Shown here one piece after another: positions 33,918-44,030 of a stretch of 64,000 bases of DNA; the first letter of the stretch is position 1; every line of letters starts with the position of its first letter. Source of the stretch: Psychrosphaera saromensis (GTDB taxonomy: Bacteria > Pseudomonadota > Gammaproteobacteria > Enterobacterales > Alteromonadaceae). The notes under the pieces were generated by a model. The model made no database searches. It had not been told where the DNA came from and worked only from the letters and a program-made list of their open reading frames with translations. The DNA lies in the NCBI RefSeq assembly GCF_002954545.1, contig NZ_MSCH01000003.1, positions 2,767,991-2,831,990 of the forward strand. Direction: 5' to 3'. Position numbers and translations under genes: made by a program.

Positions 33918-34797
33918 ATTCTTTTCTTCGCCAAATAACTCAAGCCCATTTAAACAACTTTGGCGACTGTTTCAACGTAATCATTTTGCGTTAGTGGCTA
34001 GTTGGGTATTTATCTTTATGATTTTAATGGCCATTTTAGGGCCGTTACTAGCACCATACTCTCCTTATATGCAACAAGCGGATATGTTATTAACTCCGCC
34101 ATCTTGGGATGTAAGCGGTCATATTCAATCCCCTTTTGGTACAGATGCGTTAGGTCGAGATATATTGTCACGTATTTTAGTGGGGATTAGCTATTCATTT
34201 GGTTTAGGCATTCTTGCGGTTATTGTGGCTCTGACTTTCGGTTTATTAATTGGTACGCTTGCTGGTTTTAGTAAAGGCATTAGAGCCAGCTTTTTAAATC
34301 ATATATTAGACGTTGCTCTGACAATGCCATCGTTACTTATTGCTGTGGTTATCGTGGCTATTTTAGGTCCAGGTATCGCCAATGCTTTTTGGGCAGTTGT
34401 ATTAGCTATGCTGCCTCAATTTATCCACCACATAAGAACTGACGTGGCAGATATGCTAAATAAAGACTTTGTTATCGCTTACCGCCTTGATGGCGCTAAC
34501 AGCTGGCAAGTTTTTCGCTTTGCTCTGTTACCCAATATGATTGAGAATATTGTTATTTTTTCTACCATGGCTATTTCATCGTCTGTTTTGGATATTGCCG
34601 TATTAGGATTTATTGGTATTGGCTCTCAATCGCCTGAGCCAGAGCTCGGCACTATGATAGCCGACAGTTTAGGCGTATTTTATTTAAGCCCTTGGGCTGT
34701 AATGCTACCGGGTATTACCTTGTTTTTATGTATACTATCTACAAATATCGTAGGTGATGGTTTACGTCACGCATTAAAAGAACGACGACTTCAATAG
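33904..34797 (+). CDS. sapC: SapC-like ABC transporter permease
   Basis: This is the second inner-membrane permease, 297 residues from the ATG at 33904 (296 in E. coli SapC). AGGAG precedes the ATG, and the longer frame starting at 33877 is not needed. It has a cytoplasmic N-terminus, a first helix (VASWVFIFMILMAILGPLLA), the FGTDALGRDILSRILVGISY block typical of oligopeptide permeases near residue 82, and about six helices. It overlaps the end of sapB. Confidence 0.9.
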   Translation: MVKFRFFSSPNNSSPFKQLWRLFQRNHFALVASWVFIFMILMAILGPLLAPYSPYMQQADMLLTPPSWDVSGHIQSPFGTDALGRDILSRILVGISYSFGLGILAVIVALTFGLLIGTLAGFSKGIRASFLNHILDVALTMPSLLIAVVIVAILGPGIANAFWAVVLAMLPQFIHHIRTDVADMLNKDFVIAYRLDGANSWQVFRFALLPNMIENIVIFSTMAISSSVLDIAVLGFIGIGSQSPEPELGTMIADSLGVFYLSPWAVMLPGITLFLCILSTNIVGDGLRHALKERRLQ

Positions 34798-34804
34798 GTT
34801 AACT

Positions 34805-35821
34805 GTGCGATTACTAGATATAAGAAATTTAAATATTGAGTTATTAACAAGTGACTCCTCCATTAAAGCCGTTGAATCTGCCAACTTCTCGATGAAAATG
34901 GCCGAAGTCAGTGGCTTAATTGGCGAGTCTGGCTCAGGCAAAAGCTTGGTTGCCAAAGCGCTTGTTGGCATGCTGAATAACCGCTGGGAAGTAACGGCTG
35001 ACCGTTTGCATTTTATGGGACAAGATCTTAATAGAATGTCGGAGAGTAAACGTAGAAAAGTCATTAGTGACAATATTTCTATGATTTACCAGGAGCCACG
35101 TCGTTGCCTTGATCCAACCTCTAATATATTTTCTCAACTAGAAGAGTCTTTGCCTGACTACGAGTTTTCTGGTTGGTTTGGTGCCAAAAAAGAATTAAGA
35201 ATTAAAAAGTGTATTCGCCTGCTTCATAAAGTAGGTATAAAAGAACACGAAAAAGTATTTAATAGTTATCCGCATATGTTGTCTGAAGGTATTTGTCAGA
35301 AGATCATGATAGCCATGGCGATTGCAAAAGAGCCAAAACTCCTCATAGCGGACGAACCTACAACCTCTTTAGAGGGCGATACGTCGTTAAAAGTAATTAA
35401 GTTGTTAAAAAGCCTCAACCAATTAAAAGAAATGGGGGTTATTTTCATCACCCATAACTTATTTTCTATTACCAGTTGGGCTGACTCAATTAATGTTATG
35501 TATTGTGGGCAGTTAATTGAAAGTGGTTTAACTAAAAATATCATTAATGCACCTAAGCATCCTTATACAAAGGCTCTGTTTGACAGCGAACCTGACTTTA
35601 AGTCTCGTGATATAAACAACAAACAAAAACTGTATGCATTAAAAGGTACGATCCCAACACTTCAACATTTACCGATAGGTTGTCGTTTAGGTCCTCGTTG
35701 CCCTAACGCACAAAGAGCTTGTGTTAAAATTCCAGAACAGCAAAAAATCAAAGGCCAATTTTTCCGTTGCCATTACCCATTACAGCAAAAGCCATTACAA
35801 AATAATTGGAAAAAAGCATGA
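34805..35821 (+). CDS. sapD: SapD-like ABC transporter ATPase
   Basis: The 338-residue ATPase has a GTG start at 34805, seven nt after sapC. Walker A is GESGSGKSLVAKAL near residue 39 and Walker B is LLIADEPTT near 180. The signature loop is LSEGICQKIMIA rather than LSGGQ, a variation known in SapD. The C-terminal oligopeptide-type cysteine cluster CRLGPRCPNAQRAC is near 300. In E. coli, SapD also supports potassium uptake through Trk; whether this holds here is not shown. It ends in an ATGA overlap with sapF. Confidence 0.9.
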   Translation: MRLLDIRNLNIELLTSDSSIKAVESANFSMKMAEVSGLIGESGSGKSLVAKALVGMLNNRWEVTADRLHFMGQDLNRMSESKRRKVISDNISMIYQEPRRCLDPTSNIFSQLEESLPDYEFSGWFGAKKELRIKKCIRLLHKVGIKEHEKVFNSYPHMLSEGICQKIMIAMAIAKEPKLLIADEPTTSLEGDTSLKVIKLLKSLNQLKEMGVIFITHNLFSITSWADSINVMYCGQLIESGLTKNIINAPKHPYTKALFDSEPDFKSRDINNKQKLYALKGTIPTLQHLPIGCRLGPRCPNAQRACVKIPEQQKIKGQFFRCHYPLQQKPLQNNWKKA

Positions 35822-36588
35822 GTGTAGAATTCATTCGAATTAATGAGTTAACCAAATGTTATAAAGATAAGGCTCATTGGTTTAAAAAAGGCAAAGACGT
35901 CACAATAGGCCCAGTTACCTTTGGTCTTAAAAAAGGTGAAACTTTAGCTATTGTTGGCGATGCGGGTTCAGGTAAAAGCACCATAGCTCGCCTATTAGCC
36001 GCCGCTGAAGCCCCAGACTCTGGTTATTTAACTCATAATGGGGTTGCCGTTGATTGGTCTGACACTTCATTTTTCTGCAAAAATATTCGATTAATATTTC
36101 AAGATGCACAAAAGTCGCTGAACCCAACCATTAAAATTGGAGAGCAGCTAGAGCAACCATTAATTTTTAATACCAAATTGGATGCAGAAGAACGCCAAGT
36201 TAAAATCAATTCCTCTTTACGTATGGTTGGTTTATTACCTGAGCATGCAGAATATTACCCACACATGTTTTCAGGTGGGCAAGCACAAAGAATTGGCATT
36301 GCACGTGCATTAATTTTAGACCCAGAAGTGGTTATTATTGATGAAGCGCTCTCACCTCTTGATCCCTCATTACGAGCTCAAGTGATAAACTTGCTACTTG
36401 AGCTACAGCAACAGCATCAATTAACATATATTCTTATATCCCATCACATTACGTTAATTAAATACCTTAGTGATCGGATATTGGTGATGGATGACGGGAA
36501 AATTGTCGAGCAAGGTGAAATCACCTCAGTTTTTGCCAACCCGGTCCACGATAAAACTAAAAAATTACTGCACTCATTAGATATGTAA
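35818..36588 (+). CDS. sapF: SapF-like ABC transporter ATPase
   Basis: This is the second ATPase of the Sap transporter. The ATG at 35818 overlaps the sapD stop (ATGA) and gives 256 residues; the TTG at 35806 is less likely. Walker A is GDAGSGKSTIARLL near residue 46, the signature is FSGGQAQRIGIARAL near 147 and Walker B is VVIIDEALSPLD near 168. It is the last gene of the operon, with 68 nt before the next gene. Confidence 0.9.
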   Translation: MSVEFIRINELTKCYKDKAHWFKKGKDVTIGPVTFGLKKGETLAIVGDAGSGKSTIARLLAAAEAPDSGYLTHNGVAVDWSDTSFFCKNIRLIFQDAQKSLNPTIKIGEQLEQPLIFNTKLDAEERQVKINSSLRMVGLLPEHAEYYPHMFSGGQAQRIGIARALILDPEVVIIDEALSPLDPSLRAQVINLLLELQQQHQLTYILISHHITLIKYLSDRILVMDDGKIVEQGEITSVFANPVHDKTKKLLHSLDM

Positions 36589-36656
36589 GTTGATTTGTTT
36601 CAGCTTTAATTGGGTTTTGTAATATTTGTAGCGTTAGCATTAAGGAGTAGTTAACA

Positions 36657-37883
36657 TTGAACGCTTATACAGCTCGTCAAGCAATCTATAATAGAAAAGA
36701 GAACGTAGTTGCTTACGAACTTTTATTTCGAGATAGTTTAACCAATGTATTTCCTAAAATAGAGTCGAATTCAGCCACGTCCAAGCTGTTATTAGATAGC
36801 CATTTCAACCAAGGGTTAGAAAAAATAACCTCAGGTAAACCCGCTTTAATAAATTACCCAGAACAAGCTTTGCTTGATTTAATGCCAACCCTATTGCCAC
36901 CAACTAAAGCTATGGTGGAAATTTTAGAAAGCGTTAGACCAACGGCAGCGGTTTATGAAGCTTGCCGCCAGTTATTCCATAAAGGTTATAGATTAGTTTT
37001 AGATGACTTTATCTATAGTGAAGATTGGGTGCCCTTTTTTAAATTGGTAAGACTGATTAAGTTTGATTTACAGCAAAGTACCTTTGCAGAGATTGAAGTC
37101 GTTTTAGAAAAAATTAGACCATTTAAGAATTTAAAATTTTTAGCTGAACGTGTTGAGACTCAAGAGCAATACGATAAAGCGAAAGAAATGGGATTCGATT
37201 TTTTTCAAGGTTATTACTTTTGCACGCCGCAAATCGTTGAACAAAAAGATATAAACTCGAATCAGAGTGTGGTTTTTGCTATGTATCAAGAAACGCTAAA
37301 GCTCGATGCTGACTACACTAAGCTATCTTCATTCTTTGAACGAGATACGGCACTAGCCTATAAATTACTAAAATTTATTAATTCTGGCCTATTTCCAGTA
37401 AGAAAGCAGATATCGTCATTGAAGCAAGCCTTGATTTATTTAGGCGCAGCTCAAGTTAAAAAGTTTGTGACTTTGATACTTACCGCTCACATTGCTGAGA
37501 ACAGACGACAAGAGTTGACTGAGATGTCGATAATACGAGCTCGTTTTTGTGAACAAATAGCGACTAACGCCGCACCTCAACTTTCTGATAAAGCCTTTAT
37601 CTTAGGTTTGTTCTCATTATTGGATGTTATTTTAGATCAGACAATGGAAGATTTAGTCAAAGAGCTACCGGTAACTGAAGATATAGCGTCGGCTTTAATC
37701 GGTGATGACAATATACTAGGTAATATCTTTATCCTTGCTAAAGCGTATGAAGCGGCTAACTGGGAACTTATGGGGGAAATTTGCGTTAAGTTGAATATAG
37801 AGCAAGATTTATTACCCGAATATTATGTCAATGCTGTTGGATGGGCAAAAATTTATGAAGAATCGAACGACTCTAAAATTTAA
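36657..37883 (+). CDS. EAL-HDOD domain protein, YuxH-type
   Basis: This 408-residue protein has an N-terminal EAL-like domain (ARQAIYNRKENVVAYELLFRD near residue 5, VLDDFIYSEDW near 116, LAERVET near 161, GYYFCTP near 185) and a C-terminal HDOD domain from about 200 (FFERDTALAYKLLKFINSGLF, then SLKQALIYLGAAQVKKFV). The EAL part resembles c-di-GMP phosphodiesterases, but several catalytic carboxylates are not obvious, so it may only bind c-di-GMP or act as a scaffold. The start is a TTG at 36657 supported by AAGGAG 9 nt ahead. It may be read from its own promoter after the sap operon. Confidence 0.88.
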   Translation: MNAYTARQAIYNRKENVVAYELLFRDSLTNVFPKIESNSATSKLLLDSHFNQGLEKITSGKPALINYPEQALLDLMPTLLPPTKAMVEILESVRPTAAVYEACRQLFHKGYRLVLDDFIYSEDWVPFFKLVRLIKFDLQQSTFAEIEVVLEKIRPFKNLKFLAERVETQEQYDKAKEMGFDFFQGYYFCTPQIVEQKDINSNQSVVFAMYQETLKLDADYTKLSSFFERDTALAYKLLKFINSGLFPVRKQISSLKQALIYLGAAQVKKFVTLILTAHIAENRRQELTEMSIIRARFCEQIATNAAPQLSDKAFILGLFSLLDVILDQTMEDLVKELPVTEDIASALIGDDNILGNIFILAKAYEAANWELMGEICVKLNIEQDLLPEYYVNAVGWAKIYEESNDSKI

Positions 37884-37999
37884 TTAATTTTTTATTAGCG
37901 GTTTAGCTCATTTTTCAACAAATACAGTTCCACTTTTTAACCGCTCTGCACAAAATAAAAGCAAACGCTCTATTTTTTGCAATTTTCTTTAAAAAGCAG

Positions 38000-38028
38000 T
38001 TGACGACACCTGCAGTCATCAGCATAAT
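38000..38028 (+). promoter_or_regulatory. Promoter of the tRNA Met-Leu-Gln operon
   Basis: TTGACG (38000-38005), 17 nt, CATAAT (38023-38028), then a GC-rich ACGCGCC. It lies 32 nt before the first tRNA. The GC-rich discriminator fits stable-RNA promoters. Confidence 0.8.
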
Positions 38029-38060
38029 ACGCGCCATCGCTTAAGGCGGTCTTTAAGAAA

Positions 38061-38137
38061 GGCTACGTAGCTCAGCTGGTTAGAGCACATCACTCATAAT
38101 GATGGGGTCCCCTGTTCAAATCAGGGCGTAGCCACCA
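38061..38137 (+). tRNA. tRNA-Met (CAT), elongator
   Basis: This 77-nt gene has encoded CCA. The acceptor GGCTACG pairs with CGTAGCC, and the anticodon CAT lies in CTCATAA. The first base pair G-C and the place in the Met-Leu-Gln cluster next to ubiF/miaB match metT of E. coli. Confidence 0.97.
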
Positions 38138-38177
38138 ATTCTTAATTACCTTACCAAGTCTTTAGTGGAAAAGTTTT

Positions 38178-38262
<85 letters not shown>

Positions 38263-38301
38263 TGATTTAATATGTGAAACACATATTTAAAAAGTTTCAG
38301 T

Positions 38302-38376
38302 TGGGATATCGCCAAGCGGTAAGGCAGCGGGTTTTGATCTCGCCATTCCCAGGTTCAAATCCTGGTATCCCAGCCA
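38302..38376 (+). tRNA. tRNA-Gln (TTG)
   Basis: This is a 75-nt gene with encoded CCA; the acceptor TGGGATA pairs with TATCCCA, and the anticodon TTG lies in TTTTGAT. It corresponds to a glnU-type gene and is the last gene of the tRNA transcript. Confidence 0.97.
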
Positions 38377-38381
38377 AATAA

Positions 38382-38411
38382 AAGGCCTCGCATCTGCGAG
38401 GCCTTTTTTTT
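38382..38411 (+). terminator. Terminator of the tRNA Met-Leu-Gln operon
   Basis: AAGGCCTCGCA, TCT, GCGAGGCCTT then T6: a strong GC-rich hairpin 6 nt after the tRNA-Gln CCA. Confidence 0.92.
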
Positions 38412-38545
38412 ACTATTTTTTTCCCATCCTAAATATGATTAAACTTTTTCAAACACTTACTTTAGTTAAAACCCAGACAAAAAAATAAGTATTTAACTTT
38501 GTTAAATACTTATCGATACCAATCTAATTTTTCAATTTAAGCTAT

Positions 38546-39778
38546 TCAGTACCCTACCGCTTTTTTTAGTACTTGTTTTTTAGCCCATTCAAATTTATTG
38601 GCCAGATTTAATAAGCCAGTTCTAACTAATTTCATTGCGGTTTTATTATTTGAAAACAAACTATAAAAGCTATCCATAGCCGCAGACATAATTAACGATT
38701 CTCTTTTTCTGGTTTTTTCATACTTTGACAATGCTTGGAATAATGCAGCTCGCTCAGACATGTCGACTTCAGCTAATAACTTAGATAACTCTTCAACGTC
38801 TTTATAGCCAATATTAACGCCTTGTCCGGCTAATGGATTGATTGTATGGGCAGAATCCCCCACTAATACCACTCGTCCCTTTACGTATTGATTTGCTTGT
38901 CGTCGTGTAAGCGGAAACGCCGCTTTTGCTACCACATCAAATTCACCAACCAAGGCAGGGAAACGTTTTAACACTTGTGCTTTTAATTGTTCATTGCTTA
39001 ATTCAGACAATTCTTTTACCTGGCTAGCTTGGTCGTACCAAATTAACACTGAGTATCCGTCTTCTAATGGTAAGAAGGCTTTAGGGCCTGAAGGCTGAAA
39101 TTCTTGCCAGGTAATATGCTGCGTAGGGAATTCTGTTTTGATGGTTAAGCTTAGGCAGTGCTGCTGGTAATCCCAACCGGTGGTACCTATATCACTCAAA
39201 CTACGGACTTGACTAAAAGCGCCGTCTGCGCCGATTAATAACGAGCAGTTAATCGTATTGCTGTTGGTATTGCTGTTGGTATTAGTCTTGTCATTACGCA
39301 TGTCCGACACAAACAGTGTTGCTTGTTCGTTGGTTTGCTCAATTTTATTTATTTTACAACCTGTCATTATCTCTAGATTGTTTTGGCCTAACGCGTTGAT
39401 TTCATCAAAGGCAGCAAGCTGTAATGCTTCATTCTTAACTAAGTGGCCTAAATGCTCAGTGCCAATATCTTCAGCCGAGAACACTAAGGGTTTATGGCGT
39501 TGTTCCCACGTGGCTAATTGGTTGAACATACATTTGGAACTTTGATTTATATGCGGCCAAATGCCCAGTGCTGATAAATATTTTTCGCTCGCTAGGTTTA
39601 TCGCCGACACTCTTAGTGGAGTCTGCTGTAACACGCTTGCATCTGGAATGGTTTTTTCTATAACTAAAACACGTTTTTGTTGTTTTACTAATGCAACGGC
39701 TTGAGCAGCACCAACCATGCCCCCACCTACTATCACAACGTCATAAAATTGTTGTTTTAAATCAGAGTCTTTAGTCAA
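38546..39778 (-). CDS. ubiF: FAD-dependent ubiquinone-biosynthesis hydroxylase UbiF
   Basis: This monooxygenase of the UbiH/UbiF/VisC family hydroxylates the demethoxy-quinone ring in aerobic ubiquinone synthesis. The 410 residues have an FAD-binding GGGMVGAAQAVALVK near residue 18, the DG-type motif LLIGADGAFSQVR near 182, and GDSAHTINPLAGQGVNIGYKD near 295. UbiF, rather than UbiH or UbiI, is favoured by location: E. coli ubiF lies beside the same tRNA group and near miaB. Sequence alone separates the paralogues poorly. Confidence 0.85.
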   Translation of the reverse strand: MTKDSDLKQQFYDVVIVGGGMVGAAQAVALVKQQKRVLVIEKTIPDASVLQQTPLRVSAINLASEKYLSALGIWPHINQSSKCMFNQLATWEQRHKPLVFSAEDIGTEHLGHLVKNEALQLAAFDEINALGQNNLEIMTGCKINKIEQTNEQATLFVSDMRNDKTNTNSNTNSNTINCSLLIGADGAFSQVRSLSDIGTTGWDYQQHCLSLTIKTEFPTQHITWQEFQPSGPKAFLPLEDGYSVLIWYDQASQVKELSELSNEQLKAQVLKRFPALVGEFDVVAKAAFPLTRRQANQYVKGRVVLVGDSAHTINPLAGQGVNIGYKDVEELSKLLAEVDMSERAALFQALSKYEKTRKRESLIMSAAMDSFYSLFSNNKTAMKLVRTGLLNLANKFEWAKKQVLKKAVGY

Positions 39779-40030
39779 TGTAAACTACCTAAAAATAAAT
39801 TTATTAAGATAAAATCAAATATAAAAAGCGATTCATTATGCCAGAAATATAGCCAATTTAACCACTTGAATTTAAATAATAAATCCCAAGTTTGTAAGAG
39901 ATCGAAAAAGTATTAAACAATCCCCTTTCAGTTCAGTCCATTTACTTGTAAAATACGCGCCATTTTGGGGTTTCCCCAACACGTTTTACGCGTATGCGTT
40001 TGTACAATAGAAGTAAGCATAGAGAAAACC

Positions 40031-41461
40031 ATGACTAAAAAATTACATATTAAAACCTGGGGCTGCCAAATGAACGAGTATGACTCGCAAAAGATGGCCG
40101 ATCTTTTGGATGACAGTCATGGTTACGAGTTTACCGATGCGGCTGAAGATGCCGACGTTATTCTCCTAAACACTTGTTCTATTCGCGAAAAAGCACAAGA
40201 AAAAGTATTCCATCAGCTAGGCCGTTGGAAGAACTTAAAAAAGAACAAACCAGGTTTAGTTATTGGTGTTGGTGGTTGTGTTGCGTCGCAAGAAGGCCAA
40301 CATATACGTGAACGTGCACCATATGTTGATATGGTGTTTGGTCCACAAACATTACACCGTTTACCAGAAATGATTGACCAGGTTCAAAGCGGTAAAGGCG
40401 GTTCTGTTATCGATATCTCTTTTCCAGAGATTGAAAAATTTGACCGCTTACCACAGCCAACATCTGACGGACCAAGTGCATTTGTGTCAATAATGGAAGG
40501 TTGCAGTAAATATTGTACTTTCTGTGTCGTGCCTTACACCCGTGGTGAAGAAGTTTCACGTCCAGTTGACGACGTATTATATGAAATTGCGCAACTTGCT
40601 GAGCAAGGCGTACGTGAAGTTAATTTATTAGGCCAGAATGTAAATGCATTCCGTGGCGATACTCATGACGGTGAGATTTGTCATTTCAGTGAGTTATTAA
40701 GAATGGTTGCTGCCATCGATGGGATTGACCGTATTCGTTATACCACGTCTCACCCAGTTGAATTTTCTGATGACATCATAGAAGTGTATCGAGATATACC
40801 TGAATTAGTAGACCATTTACATTTGCCAGTACAGTCAGGCTCTGACCGTATTCTTACGCAAATGAAACGTGGCCATACGGCAATTGAATATAAGTCTCAA
40901 ATTCGTAAATTACGTAAAGTTCGTCCAAACATCTCTATGTCTAGTGACTTTATTATTGGTTTCCCTGGTGAAACGGCTGACGATCATGCTAAAACAATGA
41001 AGTTGATTTCTGACATCGGCTTTGATCACAGCTTTAGCTTTATCTACAGCGCTCGTCCTGGAACGCCAGCTGCAGATTTACCGGATGACGTGCAAGAACC
41101 AGAAAAGAAAGATCGTTTACATGAGTTACAAAACTTGATCACCCATCAAGCACTGCAAATATCTCGTTCGATGTTAAACACAGAACAACGTATATTGGTT
41201 GAGGGTCCGTCAATTAAGAATCCATTAGAATTACGTGGTCGTACTGAAAATAACCGTGTAGTTAACTTTGAAGGCCCTCATACTTTGATTGGCGGCTTTG
41301 CCGATGTTAAAGTGGTTGACGTTTACACCAACTCATTACGCGCTGAATTTATTCGTGGCGAAGATGAAATGGGCTTACGCCAAGAAGTATCACCTGCTGA
41401 GATTTTGGCTAAACGTCTGGCTAATCAAGATGAACTTGGTGTAGCGACATTTACGCCTTAA
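40031..41461 (+). CDS. miaB: tRNA-2-methylthio-N6-isopentenyladenosine methylthiotransferase MiaB
   Basis: This radical-SAM enzyme adds the 2-methylthio group to i6A37 of tRNAs. The ATG at 40031 gives 476 residues (474 in E. coli); the frame continues upstream without a credible start. The auxiliary-cluster cysteines are in WGCQMNE near residue 12, NTCSIREKA near 49 and GGCVASQEG near 83. The radical-SAM cluster CSKYCTFC is near 157-164. A C-terminal TRAM domain ([10 protein letters not shown]...EFIRGED) completes it. It heads the conserved run miaB-phoL-ybeY-corC-lnt. Confidence 0.97.
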   Translation: MTKKLHIKTWGCQMNEYDSQKMADLLDDSHGYEFTDAAEDADVILLNTCSIREKAQEKVFHQLGRWKNLKKNKPGLVIGVGGCVASQEGQHIRERAPYVDMVFGPQTLHRLPEMIDQVQSGKGGSVIDISFPEIEKFDRLPQPTSDGPSAFVSIMEGCSKYCTFCVVPYTRGEEVSRPVDDVLYEIAQLAEQGVREVNLLGQNVNAFRGDTHDGEICHFSELLRMVAAIDGIDRIRYTTSHPVEFSDDIIEVYRDIPELVDHLHLPVQSGSDRILTQMKRGHTAIEYKSQIRKLRKVRPNISMSSDFIIGFPGETADDHAKTMKLISDIGFDHSFSFIYSARPGTPAADLPDDVQEPEKKDRLHELQNLITHQALQISRSMLNTEQRILVEGPSIKNPLELRGRTENNRVVNFEGPHTLIGGFADVKVVDVYTNSLRAEFIRGEDEMGLRQEVSPAEILAKRLANQDELGVATFTP

Positions 41462-41491
41462 TTCTCGATAAAACTATTTTAAGGATTGACC

Positions 41492-42613
41492 TTGTCTAAC
41501 AAATTAACGACAACTGAAATATTTTTAGAGCCGGCTAACAAAGACAGATTAGCCTCGTTAATAGGCCCGTACGATGACAATTTAAAACATATTGAACGTC
41601 GTATGGGAGTTGAGATCACCTATCAAGGTAATCAATTTAAGATTGTTGGCAAGCCAATAAATTCGGTTGCAGCGGCAGATGTTATTAGATCTCTGTATGT
41701 TGACACTCAACCGGATCCTAAAATACCAAGTCAAGTTAAAGCCAATGAGTTAATCCCAGATCAAGTACATTTGGCCATTCAAGGTTCAAAGCTACTTGAC
41801 CAAAGTGACGAACAATTTAGCAACGATATTGTAGTGCGCACGCGCAAAGGCAATATCAAACCGCGCAATCCAAACCAACAAGACTATGTAGCCAATATCT
41901 TAAATAACGATATTGCCTTTGGTATTGGTCCTGCAGGAACTGGTAAAACGTATTTAGCGGTAGCTTGTGCGGTGGACGCACTAGAACGTCAAGAAGTTAA
42001 ACGTATTATGTTAACGCGTCCGGCTGTTGAAGCGGGTGAAAAACTTGGTTTTTTACCTGGGGATTTAAGTCAAAAAATAGACCCGTATTTACGTCCGTTA
42101 TATGACGCCCTATTTGAAATGTTAGGCTTTGAGAAAGTAGAACGTTTAATTGAACGTAATGTTATTGAAGTGGCCCCACTTGCTTATATGCGTGGTAGAA
42201 CATTAAACGACGCCTTTATTATCTTGGATGAAAGCCAAAATACCACGGTTGAACAAATGAAAATGTTTTTAACCCGTATTGGCTTTAATTCTAAAGCGGT
42301 TATCACCGGTGACATTACCCAAGTCGACTTACCTCGTGGTGCACGCTCTGGTTTACGCCACAGCATTGAAGTGTTAGCGGACATTGATGATATTAGTTTT
42401 AACTTTTTCCGTGCTGACGACATTGTACGTCACCCAGTTGTAGCCAAAGTAGTCATGGCCTATGAACGTCACGAAGAAGTATTAAGACGAGACAAAGCGA
42501 TTAAAGAAGCCGCATACAAACAAGAAGCGGATAAGTTAAAAAGCGACATGTCTACTACAAACAACACAAGTCCAGCTAACAATACAAATCAGGGCAACAC
42601 CAGTAATGATTAA
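41492..42613 (+). CDS. phoL: PhoH-like ATPase YbeZ (PhoL)
   Basis: This PhoH-family NTPase is linked to RNA metabolism and works with YbeY in ribosome maturation and quality control. The TTG at 41492 gives 373 residues with AAGGA about 7 nt ahead; the TTG at 41486 would sit right on that ribosome-binding site. An N-terminal KH-like region is followed by Walker [17 protein letters not shown] near residue 154 and Walker [13 protein letters not shown] near 245. The tail after 345 is low-complexity (Thr/Asn rich). It overlaps ybeY by 8 nt. Confidence 0.93.
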   Translation: MSNKLTTTEIFLEPANKDRLASLIGPYDDNLKHIERRMGVEITYQGNQFKIVGKPINSVAAADVIRSLYVDTQPDPKIPSQVKANELIPDQVHLAIQGSKLLDQSDEQFSNDIVVRTRKGNIKPRNPNQQDYVANILNNDIAFGIGPAGTGKTYLAVACAVDALERQEVKRIMLTRPAVEAGEKLGFLPGDLSQKIDPYLRPLYDALFEMLGFEKVERLIERNVIEVAPLAYMRGRTLNDAFIILDESQNTTVEQMKMFLTRIGFNSKAVITGDITQVDLPRGARSGLRHSIEVLADIDDISFNFFRADDIVRHPVVAKVVMAYERHEEVLRRDKAIKEAAYKQEADKLKSDMSTTNNTSPANNTNQGNTSND

Positions 42614-43070
42614 ACTTGATTATCAAAATGCCAGTACTGAACAACAAATACCGTCAGAAAAGCAGTGCTTTGACTGGTTGCAGCAATTATTACCTGAGTT
42701 CCAAGCTATATCTGAATTAACGATTCGTATCGTTGACGAAGAAGAAAGCCAAGCGCTGAATCATCAATACCGCGGTAAAGAAAAACCAACAAATGTATTA
42801 TCATTTCCATCTGAAGTGCCGGCCTATATTACTGAGGAAATGGAGTTTCCATTACTCGGCGATTTAGTGATTTGTGCGCAAGTTGTTAATCGAGAATCCG
42901 TAGAGCAAAATAAAACATTTGACGCTCATTGGGCACACATGTTGCTACATGGATGCTTGCATTTATTGGGTTACGACCATATTGAAGATGAAGAAGCACA
43001 AGAGATGGAAGCTTTGGAAATAGAAATATTACAAAAAATGGGTTTCCCTAATCCCTATAACGATCAATAA
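42606..43070 (+). CDS. ybeY: Endoribonuclease / rRNA maturation factor YbeY
   Basis: This single-strand endoribonuclease is needed for 16S rRNA 3'-end maturation and ribosome quality control. The 154 residues include the zinc motif [20 protein letters not shown] (HGxLHLxGYDH) near 116-131 and [16 protein letters not shown] near 57. It is translationally coupled to phoL through the overlap. Confidence 0.96.
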   Translation: MIKLDYQNASTEQQIPSEKQCFDWLQQLLPEFQAISELTIRIVDEEESQALNHQYRGKEKPTNVLSFPSEVPAYITEEMEFPLLGDLVICAQVVNRESVEQNKTFDAHWAHMLLHGCLHLLGYDHIEDEEAQEMEALEIEILQKMGFPNPYNDQ

Positions 43071-43140
43071 TCAAACATTGTGGTCTGAACGAATTTCAAC
43101 CACTACTTATTTTTAGCAACACAGGAGCATTCTAAAAAGA

Positions 43141-44016
43141 ATGAGCGACGACAGCCCCCATAGTAGCAACGGTTCATCGAGCAAAGGTTGGTTAGATAAA
43201 ATTAGCCAAATATTTAATGATGAGCCACAAACTAAGGAAGATGTAGTAGATGTATTAGCCATCGCTGCACAAAACGACTTAATAGATCAGAACACTAAGA
43301 ACATGATTGACGGTGTATTGGAGATTGCAGATCTTCGTATACGAGACATTATGATCCCACGTTCACAGATGATCACCTTAGACTTATCCGATGGCCCAGA
43401 AAAATTCATCCCCGCGATGATTGAATCTGGTCACTCTCGATTCCCTATCGTTGCCGAAGATAAAGATCACGTTGAAGGTATTTTATTAGCAAAAGATTTA
43501 CTTAAATTGCTCATAGACCGAGACAAAGAAATTATCATCAAAGACTTATTACGTCCTATCGTTGTTGTTCCAGAAAGTAAACGTGTTGATAGTTTATTAA
43601 AAGAATTTAGACAAAACCGTTATCATATGGCGGTTGTTGTGGATGAATACGGTGGTGTTTCTGGTCTAGTAACCATTGAAGATATTCTTGAACTGATTGT
43701 TGGTGAAATTGAAGACGAATTTGATTTAGAAGAAAATCAAACCGATAACATACGTAAAGTCTCCAAACATGTATTTATGGTGCAAGCGTTAACTGAGCTT
43801 GACGAATTTAATGCCTTTTTCAACAGTGAATATAACAAAGAAGAAGCCGATACGATTGGCGGAATTGTGTTACATCAATTTGGGCACATGCCTGAAAAAG
43901 GTGAAGAAGTGGAAGTTGGTGGACTTATATTCAAGATCCATACTGCCGATACTCGTCGTATCCAGCAAATTACCGTAACCGTTCCAAAGTTTGATGAAGA
44001 AGGATCAGAGTCATAG
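43141..44016 (+). CDS. corC: CorC/HlyC-type CBS domain protein (YbeX)
   Basis: This cytoplasmic protein with two CBS domains and a C-terminal CorC_HlyC domain is associated with magnesium and cobalt efflux, and recently also with ribosome function. Of its 291 residues, the first CBS region contains RDIMIPRSQMITLD near residue 69 and the second follows GGVSGLVTIEDILELIVGEI near 178. The C-terminal domain is EADTIGGIVLHQFGHMPEKG near 240. AGGAG lies about 14 nt ahead of the ATG. It lies between ybeY and lnt as in E. coli. Confidence 0.95.
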   Translation: MSDDSPHSSNGSSSKGWLDKISQIFNDEPQTKEDVVDVLAIAAQNDLIDQNTKNMIDGVLEIADLRIRDIMIPRSQMITLDLSDGPEKFIPAMIESGHSRFPIVAEDKDHVEGILLAKDLLKLLIDRDKEIIIKDLLRPIVVVPESKRVDSLLKEFRQNRYHMAVVVDEYGGVSGLVTIEDILELIVGEIEDEFDLEENQTDNIRKVSKHVFMVQALTELDEFNAFFNSEYNKEEADTIGGIVLHQFGHMPEKGEEVEVGGLIFKIHTADTRRIQQITVTVPKFDEEGSES

Positions 44017-44030
44017 GCTTTTCAAATCAG